A stretch of DNA of 64,000 bases from Berberis thunbergii (taxonomy: Eukaryota; Streptophyta; Magnoliopsida; Ranunculales; Berberidaceae). This document shows positions 51,190-62,639 of the stretch, piece after piece. A model generated the notes under the pieces. That model ran no database searches and was not told the DNA's origin. It saw only the letters and a program-made list of their open reading frames with translations. The DNA lies in NCBI GenBank assembly GCA_003290165.1, contig QNQO01009181.1:1-64000 (forward strand), given 5' to 3'. A program made the translations under genes and the position numbers. How positions within the stretch are numbered: position 1 is the first letter of the stretch; every line of letters begins with the position of its first letter.

Positions 51190-54100
51190 AGTGCAACTTA
51201 ATCCTTTGCCTGAAAATGAGAAAAATGTTTGGCATAATGATCACGCCTCTGTTGGTAAGGTCTTGAATGATTACTTTGTCAATATTTTCACCTATTCTGA
51301 ACCTACCATTAATTCAAACAACCTTTCACTTTTCTCCCGGTTGTGTTTTGATGATGAGAATACAACTATTCTCGAGATTCCTTCTGAAAAAGAAATCAAG
51401 AAGACAATTTTTGCTTTTGGGAGCCACAAAGCCCCAAGCATGATGGTTTTCACGCTTTCTTTTTCCAACACTATTGGGAAATTATCAAAGAAGATGTGGT
51501 GGAAGTGGTCCAAAATTTTTGTGTCACTCATGTGTTAGATCCCAAGCTTAATGAAACTTTTATTATTTTGATCCCCAATGATGGTAATCCTATTTCACCC
51601 GACAAGTTTAGACCCATTGGTATTTGCAATGTTATCTACAAAGTAATTTAAAAAATTCTTGCAAACCGCCTTAAACCTTTGTTAGATAACATTATTTATC
51701 CAATGAACTTTCCATGGCGACCGCTCTATCTTTGATAATGTTAGTCTTGCTCATGAAACATTTTTTTCAAATAAAACATTTTTCACAATAAAAAAACAAG
51801 GTTATATGGCAATTAAGATTAACATGGCTAAGACCTACGATCGAGTAGAGCGGAAGTTCTTGCTCCAAATTCTTGAAAAGCTGGGTTTTTCAACGAGTTG
51901 GATTCATATGATCTCCTAATGCATTTCTACCACTTCTCTGCAAGTTTTTTCTTAATGGCTCCCCTATCGCCCCTATTTCTCCTTATAGGGGCCTTAGACA
52001 ATAGGGCATTTTCTCTACTTATCTTTTCATTCTGAAGCACTCTCCCGATTCCTTGAGCAAGCTGAATTGAATCAAACCATCAAGGGTATATTAGGTGCCA
52101 TGCCCATTAAATCAGTCATCTTTTATACACTGACGATCTTATGCTCTTTTGTTGTGCCTCTCTCGCAGAAACACATGATGTTAAGACATTCTTAAAGTTT
52201 ATTGTCTTGCCTCGGGCCAGGTGTTAACTTCGACAAATCATATGTCTTCTATAGTTCCAATGTTCATCAAAGACGTGCTAAGATGATCAATAGGATCACG
52301 GGGTCCAAATTCTACAATCTTAAATACAAATATTTAGGATCCTCTATCCTTCTTTCCAAACATAAAGGTACTGACTCCCAAATTATGGTACGTGGACAAA
52401 ATTAATGACAAACTCTGTGCTTGGAAATCTAAAGTCTTGTCCCAAGCTGGAAGAACATGATGGTTAAGGTTGTGTTAAACTCGATTCTCGTTTATACCAT
52501 ACAGACTTTTCTTCTTCCTTGCTCTATCTCCACTCAACTGGATAATTTGGCCCATAATTTTTGGTAGAATGGTAAGGCAGACAGTCATTCCAAACACCTG
52601 TGTACTGAAATCTTGTCTCTCAACCACGTAACTTGGGTGGTCTCAGTATTCCTGGCTCAAGAAACAAAAACTTGGCTCTTCTTGCTAAAATATGTGGCAA
52701 CTTCTTTTTTCTCCTTCTACTGCTCAGGGCTAAGCAACTGAAAACAATCTACTTTCGCAATCAGAGTGTATTTCCTTACTAAAGACCCCGCCATTGCATG
52801 TTTTGCTTGGAGGGGTAACATCTCTTCTCTGAAGATGATGACTCATCACTTGTTCTGACAAGTTTGTTCAGGTTCTACTATTGATCTCTGGAAAGATTGT
52901 TGGGTTAAGCTTGGTCTTATTCTTTCGAAGTGCATCAAGATTCTTATCTCTGGATCCACCCATAAGTATTCTCGATCTTTGGACTACTGATTTTGAGCAT
53001 CGACCCCGATGAAATTCTGATTTGCTCTTATCTTTATTCCCTAGTCCAGTATCCATATATATTTGTCAGATTGTTATCCGATACTCAGATTCTCCAAATT
53101 CTATTATTTGGTTACCTTACAAAATTTGGAATTTTCGGTCAAGAGTGTGGTCAAAACCTTTGCCAGATCTTCTTCTGTAGCCTTACCTCTTCTCCCCTCC
53201 TCAATAATTTCAACATAAGATACTGACTAATCTCTGGAGGATTAAAAACCCCACAAAGCGCTATCTTTCTCCTTTGGAAGATTTCACTGAATTTTTTACC
53301 TACTAGAGTCAATCTGATTAGACTTCATACTCCAATTACTGATCAATGCCCATTTTGCGACGACCATTCTGAGGATGTTGTCCATATTTTCTTCCTTATC
53401 CCAATCATTCTTCGTATTTGGCATGTGTCGCCAACCCCATTGATTGGAAAGCTGACCATTTCATTGCCGCCCAATATCCCTTAATTTTTCAACTTTATGT
53501 AGCACTCGACTAAAGATCACCCAACTGCTAAAGACGAAATGCTCTCGCAATCCGCCTTTCTTAGCATCATCTGGCGCACTAGGAATAATTGTGTGTTCAA
53601 TAATACATGTTCTGCCCAAGTAGATTTGTTGTTGACTTTCAACATACCTGGATGTTTATGGCATCATGCTTGGTTTTTTTGTCCTCAATGTCCTTCCTCA
53701 TAACCTATTACTACCCATCAAGTGATTGCAAATGCTATCACTGAATCTCATCCTTGCCATTCTAGAGCACTTTCAGGTTTCCCAACCTCTACCCAGTTTG
53801 ACCCTCTCACATAATCTACTCATCTTTGCTTGGAACTCTCCAAAGCCCAAATATTTTGTGCACAACAACATACCATCAACAAAACCCTTAACTCTTCCAA
53901 TCATTTTCCTTTCCCACTTCCCCAAGACTTGATTATCGTTACTTATCATTTTCCTTTCTCACTTCCCCAATCATTTGCCTTGATTATCGCTAGCTCTTAG
54001 CGATTTCCAAACAGGGAGCGATTGGGGTGCATGCAGTTAATCTTCAAGACGAGGTGATTGCTACGGTGGCCAGTCCTATTGCAGGTATAGTGCTGGATAA

Positions 54101-54370
54101 CACCAATGCTGAAGGGTATGCAACAGAGGCGGCCTTACTTCTAATCCAGGCTAGATAGCTGCAGACATGATTACTTCTAGGAGATTCAGAGACTTTGACT
54201 TCCATTTTGCAGGACCTTGTGACACCAACCCTTTGGTTTTGGCATCCTATTATTAGTAATATCAAACGTTTGCTTTCAGTTCACTCTTGCTGGTATTGTA
54301 AGTTTATGATAGAGTTCTCAATACTTCAGCTCATAACTTAGCTACTTCTGCAAGACTTCAGTACTATAAT
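51190..54370 (+). mobile_element. decayed LINE (L1/RIL type) ORF2
   Basis: A 3.2-kb plus-strand relic runs through the whole ORF2 tail. VLNDYFVNIFTYSEPT and SHKAPS at the start are followed by DKFRPIGICNVIYKVI and ANRLKPLLDNI, MAIKINMAKTYDRVE, a YTDD catalytic box near 52130, GVNFDKSYVFYSSNVHQRRA, LKYKYLGSSILLSKH, and the zf-RVT cysteines (CPFCDDHSEDVVHIFF) near 53350. A RNase H-like segment (SPIAGIVLDNTNAEG) lies near 54075. Stops and frame changes occur throughout, so it is dead. Sequence 54371-55558 beyond it is AT-rich with nothing recognised. Confidence 0.85.
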
Positions 54371-55558
54371 AGTAATAGTTTTTAGTAATGCATATGCTAT
54401 TTAACACAAAATGATTATTAGTTAAATAACAATAAGTTCATTTGAAATGATGTTTCAAATATTACTATGTTATTTATTTATTTTAACATATTATAGGAAT
54501 TTATATTACATTTGTAATCAATGTTCAAAATATTTTGATATAATCCTAAGAAAATACAATTCTTATCTTAAAATCACGTGATAATATCATTAATAGTCGC
54601 AACAAATATAAATAGGGTAAACTTTCAAAACGTGATTCTTATCCTAAAATCATTAATATTTGCAATAAATATACAGAATTTTGAGCGTTAGAGCAAATAA
54701 ATATTAAAAGAAAATCTCGATTTTACATTTATAAACAACTATTTTAGGACTAATAAGCTTCCAAACCAACAATTTTGTGACAAGGGTGGGTCTGTACATA
54801 AAAAAAAATGACGACTATAATTGTCACTTAATTGAAGATAGAGAATATGTAGGTTGAGTAACTTTATACGTTAGTTTTTATCCATTCTAGGATGTTATGG
54901 TAGAAACAATTTATGCATTTTGGATGTTATGAACTTATAAATTTGAAGGCATACCGGTAAAATATTTAATATCGTAAATGACATGTCATGGATTAATGGT
55001 ATCAATTTGTACCATTGTATGATAAAAAAATATATAAGAAAATAAAAGACAAGTGATGAAAAATTATCTCCTTTACATATAGCAAGTTAACTTGCAAAAA
55101 TATATGAAAAATGTGTGAAGTATTTATCATTGTTTGGGTGTTGCATTGAGTGGGAGAGGTGCGAGTCAGCACACCAGGTTCAACAAAATAAACCAAGATG
55201 AAATTGTCAAGGTTCTTTAATTAACATAATTTCACTAATATATTTTTAGAATGTGGCGTAATACAAACCAAAATTGTGTGGCGTTAGTTTGTTTTAATTT
55301 ATTGTTTTTTGCAAGGTCAATCGAAATTTCTCTCATTGAAAATTTCAATTCAAAATTTATCCATCATTGAATATTCAACTAATTTCATTTCTTTGTTGTA
55401 GATCTCAAATTAATCTCTCATTAATACATAATGCAGGTTTGGAGTTTCCTTGTTTTTTCTATCATACTGATGTTCTAATTCATTCTACAAACAAAATAGT
55501 TAATCTAGTTGATTATTTTTCATTTAGAAATTTCTTTCTTTCTGAGGCTACAATATAA

Positions 55559-55700
55559 ATGGGTGGTTTTATAAGCACTGCAGCAAGTTTCAGTGCTTTG
55601 GTATAGGAATTGGAATTGGAGTTGTGACTGGTATTATCTTTTTTTTTACTTTCAACCCTCCGACGTTCAGGGTTAATTCTTTATTTCTATCAATTTTCCA

Positions 55701-55739
<39 letters not shown>

Positions 55740-58700
55740 ATTATTAAATTGAATCATTAATTTTCTTGTTATATGAACTATAACATGCCTTTAATTTGCT
55801 CTTATTTGTAGTATGTACTAGGGGGATTACTGATGCCTTCAACACTCAAATTGTTGATATGAGGAGAATTTTCAATTTTGGACAAGGGTATTTCAATCAT
55901 ATGCGAATACAAATTTCAACCAAACACCCTCCCCTTCCCCTTCTATGTGATCTGTTAATCTTCATATTTGAGTAAATCTCAACCATTTTTCATCTCTAAC
56001 CCTAAAACACCATTCTGATTTATTATATAGATGGTTATTCAATTTTTCTGAACCGAATGAGGTGCCTACTTGGCATGTATAGACAAATTTCTTTAATGGG
56101 TATATGTTTTGTTTAGTGAAATTATCAAATTATATTAATGGGTACATGTTTCGTTGTTCCAATCATTGTCTTCATATATTCATTCACTTGTAGAGTCTCA
56201 TTCACAATTTTTTTTTTACTTCAACAGAACCCTACAATTCCTGCATTAGATGACCAAGACTCACAAAGTTTGGGTCATTTACTTTATGAGATTCCTCTTT
56301 GGGTAAAAAATCCAGATTTTGATCGCGTAAGTTCTTAATCTATGTGGTTTAGACGATCGTAAGAGATTTTACTCTATTTTATTTTTTCTTATTTAGTTTC
56401 TTTGTTGTTGAAGGTCGACTGGTTGAACGAAATTTATTGAATACATGTGCCTATTTGGATAAGTACTTGTGTGCTTTAGCCTAAAATAGTTTTTCCATGT
56501 TATAATTAGTTTTTTATTTAATCATTATTTGATTATGAAATTTAATGGTGAACATACTTATGTAGGCTGTCTGTAATAATGTAAAGAACATTGCAAAACC
56601 CATATTGCTGAGCAAATTTCCAAAGTACAAGATTGATCAGTTGAATTTGAAACACTTACCTTGGGTTCTTTGCCACCCAACTTTTCAAGGTTAGTTCACT
56701 TGACAAACATGAGTTTATTTTTTTTATTTTTTTTAGGCTGATTGGATTATTCATAATTCATACACAAGTTAACATTGTGTTTTCAAACAATATATGACAT
56801 ACTTTGTTATACTTTTTTTGTACTTATTTAAGTATTGTTCTTTCATTTATAATATAACCTTGATAAATTAATACTAAGTAAACTAATAACCTCGATAAAA
56901 TAATATTTTTTGTTGGTCTCGAATATGACCAATGTAATACTTGGTAGTTGTCAGCCTCAGAGCTCGCCCACACAAAGTTGTTATAGTCCACCCTCATTAG
57001 GGCCAACATCTTCGTTGACACACTTTCAAGTGGGTTCGACTCTAATATCATTCTATAATGATCCAATCTACATGGACAAGATATGTCCGCTTTGGGCTTA
57101 ACCACCCTCACAACTTTAAAATGTGTATTTACCAAGGGGATCCAACCTTGCATATATATAGCACATCACCTTCACTCACTTAGGCGATGCAAAACTATAA
57201 CACCAAGGTAGTCTGCAAGCCTGCCCACACATGGTAGCTTACCAGCCTTCGAGTCTGCTTAAACATGGTAGCCCGTCAACTTCATAGCCTACCCACACAA
57301 GGCTGTTATATCTTACTATGTGAATCAAATCATGACAGAATAGTATCAGAGCTTAACCTAGCCGAAAGTGTCCCAACGTGAACGTTGGGCCTAAGGGATG
57401 TATTGTAACACTCTGTATGGGCGGACTATGCTGCTGACAGACTACCAGGGGGATTATAGTCCCACATCGCCTAGGTGAGGGAGGGGATGTGTGTGCATGC
57501 TTGGATCTCCATAGCAAGACATTTTAAATCTATGCGGGTGATAATGCTCAAAGCGGACAATATCTTACTATGTGGATCGAGTCATGACAACCAATGTGGA
57601 AAATTAATAATTCATTAAATTTAAAAGATAATACATTTTAAGAATAACATATAGGTCCCACTTGATAAATAAATTAATATTTACTTTATACAAAACAAAT
57701 ATATATATATATATATAATGTCTTCTTGGACTTCATCCTAACGTTTATAATTGCATTAAGAAGTTCTCGTGTAGTATTATTGTATTGCAGGAGAAAGTTA
57801 TGCAATGTAATTGTTGCTTTCAATGCATAATTGCGCGATATAGCTTCAATACAGAACTATCATTTTCATCTTCATTGTCATTTCCTATGAATTTAAGATA
57901 TATACATCAATGTAAATTTAGGTTGTTGCAAAAATGGATAGATCAATGATTTCTATTTAATAAGACTAATTAATACATCCATAAACTTGTTTTGGTTAAC
58001 ACACAAATTATTTAAGTATACATTGTTGTAATTTTAGTTTATTGCAAAAATGGATAGGTTCATGCTTCTATTTAATAAGATTAACTATATTCAAGAACTT
58101 GTTTTGGTTAAACAAGTACAAAGAATAATGATAATTTGTAATTTGATAATTAGGTAATATTCGTATAATCACGATACACAATACATGCACTAAGTTCAAT
58201 GTTTTGAAAAAAATAAAATAAAGAATACATTGATAAATTAATTTATGTTATTAACTAACGTATACATTTATACATTAATAAATTATTAATTTATCGATTA
58301 AATAATATTTTGATTAATTAATAAATTTTCATGATCCCAAGGGTATTATTTTATAGAGGTTTAACTGTATTTTTGTTACTTGTATGGGTTATTCGCACGA
58401 GTGTATAAACTCTCTATTCCCATTTGTTTTTGATTTGTATTCTTTATGCTTTAATAAAAATATATATAAATACTAAATAAAATGTTATTTACAAATTACA
58501 AATATTTTTTGAACACTCGTGCAATATCTTAGTAATTCATATATAAACTCAATGCAATAATTTGGTGCTCAAATAATATATAAATTTGTAGAATGGAGTT
58601 GGGCTATGCTTATACTAATCTTGATGCATCATAAAGTTTGATAAATATTTAAAAAATATTAGTTTTTGTAATTAATATATCCGTTAGTTTTAAAATATGT

Positions 58701-59618
58701 TCTCAATATACATTCCTCATTTCTTATCAGGAATCAAAGTCTACATCACTGATGATAAAGAGTTGATTATGGAACCATTTTTTAAATGGGCAGGAAACCC
58801 TAATGTTAATATCGTTGTTAAAGCATTTGGTTTGAAAGCAACGGTGCAGGTTATTGTTCTGCTAAACCATTTAAGTACCATAGATGTCGTCATATGTTAC
58901 ATTAACATAATTTACATAAATTGCCCTTAACTTCAGATGGTGGAACTTCAAGTTTTTGCTTCACCACGTATAACCTTGAAGCCATTGGTCCCAAACTTTC
59001 CTTGTTTTGCCAAGATTATTGTGTCTTTAATGGAAAAGGTATGTGTTAGTAAATAAATTCACTATTTTATCAATTATGAAATGTTGTCAATATTTATATT
59101 AAGACATGTTGAATTGAATTATATCAGGCAATGATCTAGACGATATTGCACTTCAGTTATCCCACACATATGAAAGTTGAGAATTGCCATTTGATGGATC
59201 CAACAGTACAAAATTAATAACTATTTATGTATATTCCATTTTTATTATATTTGACAGTTTTTTCTTTAAAAAGTATGAAAATATCATTAATGGGGTTTAT
59301 TTATATAAATTGTCAATTTCATGTATTCATTTATATTTGTCTTCTTGGTAAAAATTATTAAGTTGACTACACCATTAAAATCAAATATATTTGATTTTAA
59401 GTTGGATGTCTTCTTATTAAGAACAACAAAATGGCGAGTCTCAAATGTCAAAACCTTATTTTATTTTTTTGTTTTTGCTAATTGTTTTAAGTGTGAATGT
59501 CATGCTTAGTTTTTATACTCATAATTGTCGTGTTGGTTTATAGCCGCATATTGACTTTGGGCTAAAGCTTCTAGGAGCAGATGTTATGTCAATTCCTGGC
59601 TTATATGAATTTGTTCAG
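55559..59618 (+). CDS. SYT: plant synaptotagmin, SMP-domain half (3' part not in window)
   Basis: Seven exons: 55559-55671, 56228-56326, 56414-about 56463, 56566-56689, 58731-58849, 58937-59038, 59544-59618. Exon 1 gives MGGFISTAASF and a hydrophobic anchor; then LYEIPLWVKNPDFDR, the SMP lipid-transfer domain (VYITDDKELIMEPFFKWAGN, KAFGLKATVQ, LQVFASPRITLKPLVPNFPC) and DFGLKLLGADVMSIPGLYEF. SYT proteins tether the endoplasmic reticulum to the plasma membrane and carry two C2 domains after this point. No C2 exon is seen between 59619 and 64000, which is filled with transposons. Exons 2 and 5-7 are clean; exon 1 lacks a base near 55599, exon 3 is disturbed at 56430-56465, and exon 4 has opposite shifts near 56640 and 56680. 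It could be a truncated pseudogene or continue past the window. Confidence 0.75.
55701..55737. repeat. (ATT)n microsatellite
   Basis: About 12 ATT units in synaptotagmin intron 1. Confidence 0.9.
56933..57589. mobile_element. TRIM-like element with internally inverted segment, in synaptotagmin intron 4
   Basis: Bounded by TG (TGTAATACT, 56933) and CA (GTCATGACA, 57589) with the 5-bp target duplication ACCAA at 56928-56932 and 57590-57594. The right part is a plus-oriented LTR (from TGTAACACT, about 57405) with CCCACATCGCC and CAAAGCGGACAATATC, preceded by a primer-binding-site-like AGTATCAGAGCT (57341-57352). The left part carries the same landmarks on the opposite strand: GCCCAAAGCGGACATATC at about 57102-57085 and TGATATTAGAGTC at about 57049-57037. 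No coding capacity. Confidence 0.8.
57695..57718. repeat. (AT)n microsatellite
   Basis: About ten AT units in synaptotagmin intron 4; the rest of the intron (57600-58730) is AT-rich with nothing recognised. Confidence 0.8.
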
Positions 59619-59774
59619 GTAAATATTTGCATTTGTTTTTCAGGATGATTCTACATGAGTTTTTATATATATATTTTATATAGGTTGGATTAGTATGAGA
59701 TTTCCCTTAATTATACTTGAATAAAATTTTCTACGAAATAGTTAATGAGGATAATATAGTTGAAGTTATCTTTA

Positions 59775-61022
59775 TGGGGGTTTTATACACACTCCCCAGC
59801 CCCCCCCCCCCCCCCCCCCCCCAAACCAGTTTCCAATTAGGGATACTCCTCAAAGATGGCTAATTAGACTTACCCTCTGAACCGACATTTTTTGGTAGAT
59901 TTATATATTTTGTGACAAAAATGCCCATCACGTGATGAACACACTTTTGCTCCAAAATTTCACCAATATACATTTATAGATAAGTACACATCTTGAGACA
60001 CGATACACCTTGATAGGACTAGACTCTCGATAAAGAATTAGTGGCTCAGATTAAAAAGTCACTTCTTATCCGGCAAACACTGCCATCCCCAAACCCTCAC
60101 GATAAACCACCTCCTCATCAATGGGAATGGAATCTTCATTCATGCACTCCACACCTCTATCTGTTTCTATCTCTTTAATCCTTCAACAATGGAGAGAGGA
60201 ACCTTGCGGTCTCAATCTTCCATTTCCACGACTTTTCATCCAACGGGGATGCACCAGTGCAGAAGGTGAAGGTGGTGGCTAGTCGCAGGGAGGGAAAAAA
60301 GTGGAAAGGGATCTAGTGATGGATGGTGGTGATTCACAAAAACGAAAATAGGGAACATGAGTTTCAACAGTTGGAGGAAATGGTGGAGTAAAAATGGGGA
60401 AGCTAGGAAAGTGTTGTTGGAACCTGGAAGTGGAGGATGGTGCTGGATCATGGAGGCGGGCGGTGGTGTTGGAACATAGATGGAATCGGTTGAAAATAAG
60501 AAAAGGGACTCAGGGAGGGAGAAGGGTGGTTCTGAAACATAGAGAATGGGGGAGAGGGGGTGTGCTGTTGCGGGTGAAACGGAAAGAGGAAGAGGGAGGC
60601 AGTGTTGTCGTGGGTAGACAAATAAAAGTGAAACGAGGCAGTGGTTATGGTGAGGAATTTCATCACCGCTCTTCACGTATTCAACAAGGTCTATAACTAC
60701 CAATCCAGGGTCGCAACATGTTTGCGGGAGAAAAAATGTTGAATTTTTTAATATGCCATTAAGTATTCCTCGAGATGTGTGTTGCATATCGAGTTATATC
60801 CAATTTTTGGGAGTCGTTATCGTGCCTCGAGATGTAACATATCTGTAAATGTATATTGGTAAAATTTTGAAGCAAAAGTGTGTTCATCACGTGATGACCA
60901 TTTTGGTCATAAAATATATGACACTGCTAAAAGAGGGGCCAATGAGGGTAAGTCTAATTAGTCGTCTTTGAAGGGGGTATCCCTAATTGAAAATTAAGTT
61001 CAGGGGGTATACCTAAAAACCC
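59775..61022. mobile_element. non-autonomous Mutator-like element (MULE) with about 220-bp TIRs
   Basis: A perfect 9-bp target duplication, TTATCTTTA (59766-59774 and 61023-61031), flanks a 1248-bp element. The terminal inverted repeats (59775-60005 and 60790-61022) share CAATTAGGGATAC, CTAATTAGACTTACCCTC, ATCACGTGATGAACACACTT and CCAATATACATTTA. Nine-base duplications with long TIRs define Mutator-like elements. The left TIR has expanded to a 23-C run (59800-59822). The interior (60010-60790) has GC-richer DNA with overlapping ORFs on both strands that I cannot assign; it may be captured sequence. Confidence 0.92.
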
Positions 61023-61031
61023 TTATCTTTA

Positions 61032-61498
61032 TTATCATTAAAGTTCACTATCATCACCAGCACAGGTTAACTTGCAACTGAAGGGTTATGTCAAAACAAC
61101 ATAAAACCAGCTGGGGATTTTAAATGCAAGTAAAAAGGGCAACTTCAAATGAAATTGTAGACAAAAGACTGCATGACACAATATAGTTTCACTTGCTTGC
61201 CAATAAATACACTTCAGTAGTTTGCTAATTACAAATAAGATGCAGAAGTATGCAATTCACTTGAAGTAAGTCTACAACTACAAAATATATGAAACCAAAA
61301 CTACACGCTATACGTTGTCATTTGGAGGAAAGGTCCTACTGAAATTAACCATAGGTCTGACAATACTCTCTTCCTACAACCTACTATGCATTAGAACTCC
61401 ACTTGTATGGTGAAGCTGAACCCAGCTGCAACAACATGTTGTTGTAGTTGTGATACTTGGGTGCTTTGTTTAGATTGAAATGCACCTAGAGTTTGAGT
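61032..61498. other. unassigned region
   Basis: No gene recognised; possibly the 3' flank of the transposase relic that follows on the minus strand. Confidence 0.35.
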
Positions 61499-61696
61499 TT
61501 AAGAGGTTTTAACATTGTTTTGTGTTGTAAACTTAGATGAAGTTGGGTTGCTTGCATTGTTTCTCATTCCTCTAGGAGCTCTCTTGTATGTCATATAGTT
61601 ATGCCCTTCCATTTGACATTTGAAATAGATTTCCTCATACATTTTTTGTTTGTTGATCCTCACCCTTAACCTTTTGTTTTCTAGGCAACCCCACAT
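61499..61696 (-). pseudogene. MuDR-type transposase C-terminal fragment
   Basis: A minus-strand piece with basic residues (ENKRLRVRINKQK) then FKCQMEGHNYMTYKR. It matches the CX2CX4HX4C knuckle (C..C...GHN..TC) that ends many MULE transposases, but two of the zinc-binding Cys positions are Tyr, explicable by G-to-A changes. It is inactive. It is unlikely to belong to the MULE at 59775-61022, which it lies outside. Confidence 0.5.
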
Positions 61697-61779
61697 ATCT
61701 AATAAACTATGGTGTGTTTATCTTGACATAGGCTACAAAATGCATAAGCGACATTGGTGCCTCTGCCACTGAGTTTTTA

Positions 61780-62240
61780 ACCCACATTTCCTTAACATAT
61801 ATGTAAACTAAACACTGATACTTGGAGTATATACTACTAAGTGTCGAACCAAGGTTCTATTTATCATCAACCAAAATACCATTCTTATCAATTTAAGCAT
61901 GAGTTCATCTCTTTTGCGCCAATGTTCCCAAATGTGCAATTGCTGACCAAATACTAACAAAAGTCACACGGTCAATACACTCCTCATTACTATATGCACA
62001 TCTGCCAAATTAAATAAAATAACGTTCCCTTGAACTCATTCACTTGCAGACAATAAGCAATCATGGTGTTCTTTAGATATTATATTTCTGACAAACAATT
62101 CATCAAACAAGCCTTTTTATCTCTATTCCCAACATAACACTTCAACATGTTACTCCAAGCAACAATATCTAATTTATTGCTCGTATCTAGCAATTTATGT
62201 GCATCATCAGCCATTCCAAAAATTGCATAAAGATGAATCA
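61780..62240 (-). pseudogene. pentatricopeptide-repeat (PPR, PLS-type) gene fragment
   Basis: The minus strand encodes DDAHKLLDTSNKLDIVAWSN and MLKCYVGN, then after frame changes CIDRVTFVSIWSAIAHLGTL, a THA piece, IDKNGILVDDK and SIYSKYQC. This is the order of two or three PPR motifs in plant organellar RNA-processing proteins (D..SWN.MI.GY; VTF..VLSA..HLG; MYSKCG). At least three stops interrupt it. There is no sign of the N- or C-terminal parts. Confidence 0.7.
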
Positions 62241-62245
62241 ACTTA

Positions 62246-62633
62246 TTGTTGGGAGATTTGGGAAGAACTAGAACTTAAGAAAGACTAATTTTATTAATCT
62301 CTCAAAAGTCTCTTACAACTTCACACCCTTACCATGCTCACAACACTCACTACTACACTTGAGATTGTTTGCTCCTTGATACCTACACCTCACAACCTTT
62401 CCCCTATTTATAGTAGTTATAAGGAGGTGGGAGGATTCTAAAGAAGCAATCTCAACCACACATTTTTGCTTCTCTAGAACTCTCTCAAATGTCTAGAGTA
62501 TTATAAGGGTGTAGAATTCTCTAGACATTGAACCATCTAGAGAATACCATGATCTTCTAGATAATGGGTTTGGGCTTTAACTTTTGGGTTTAGGCTTTAA
62601 ACATTTGGGCTAGTTAGTAATGATTTTTCAACA
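62246..62633 (-). repeat. 3' LTR of a Ty1/copia element
   Basis: A 388-bp segment starts TGTTGGGAG and ends TTTTTCAACA on the plus strand; on the minus strand it starts TGTTGAAAAA. It contains CTATTTATAG and several CTAGA motifs. A purine-rich AGTGATGAGGGACG borders it on the internal side, as expected for a polypurine tract. Confidence 0.8.
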
Positions 62634-62639
62634 CGTCCC

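Noticed and set aside
60236..60787. A 183-codon minus-strand ORF inside the MULE
   Set aside because: No recognisable domain, strong Pro/Ser/His bias and an overlapping ORF on the other strand. Kept only as possible captured sequence.
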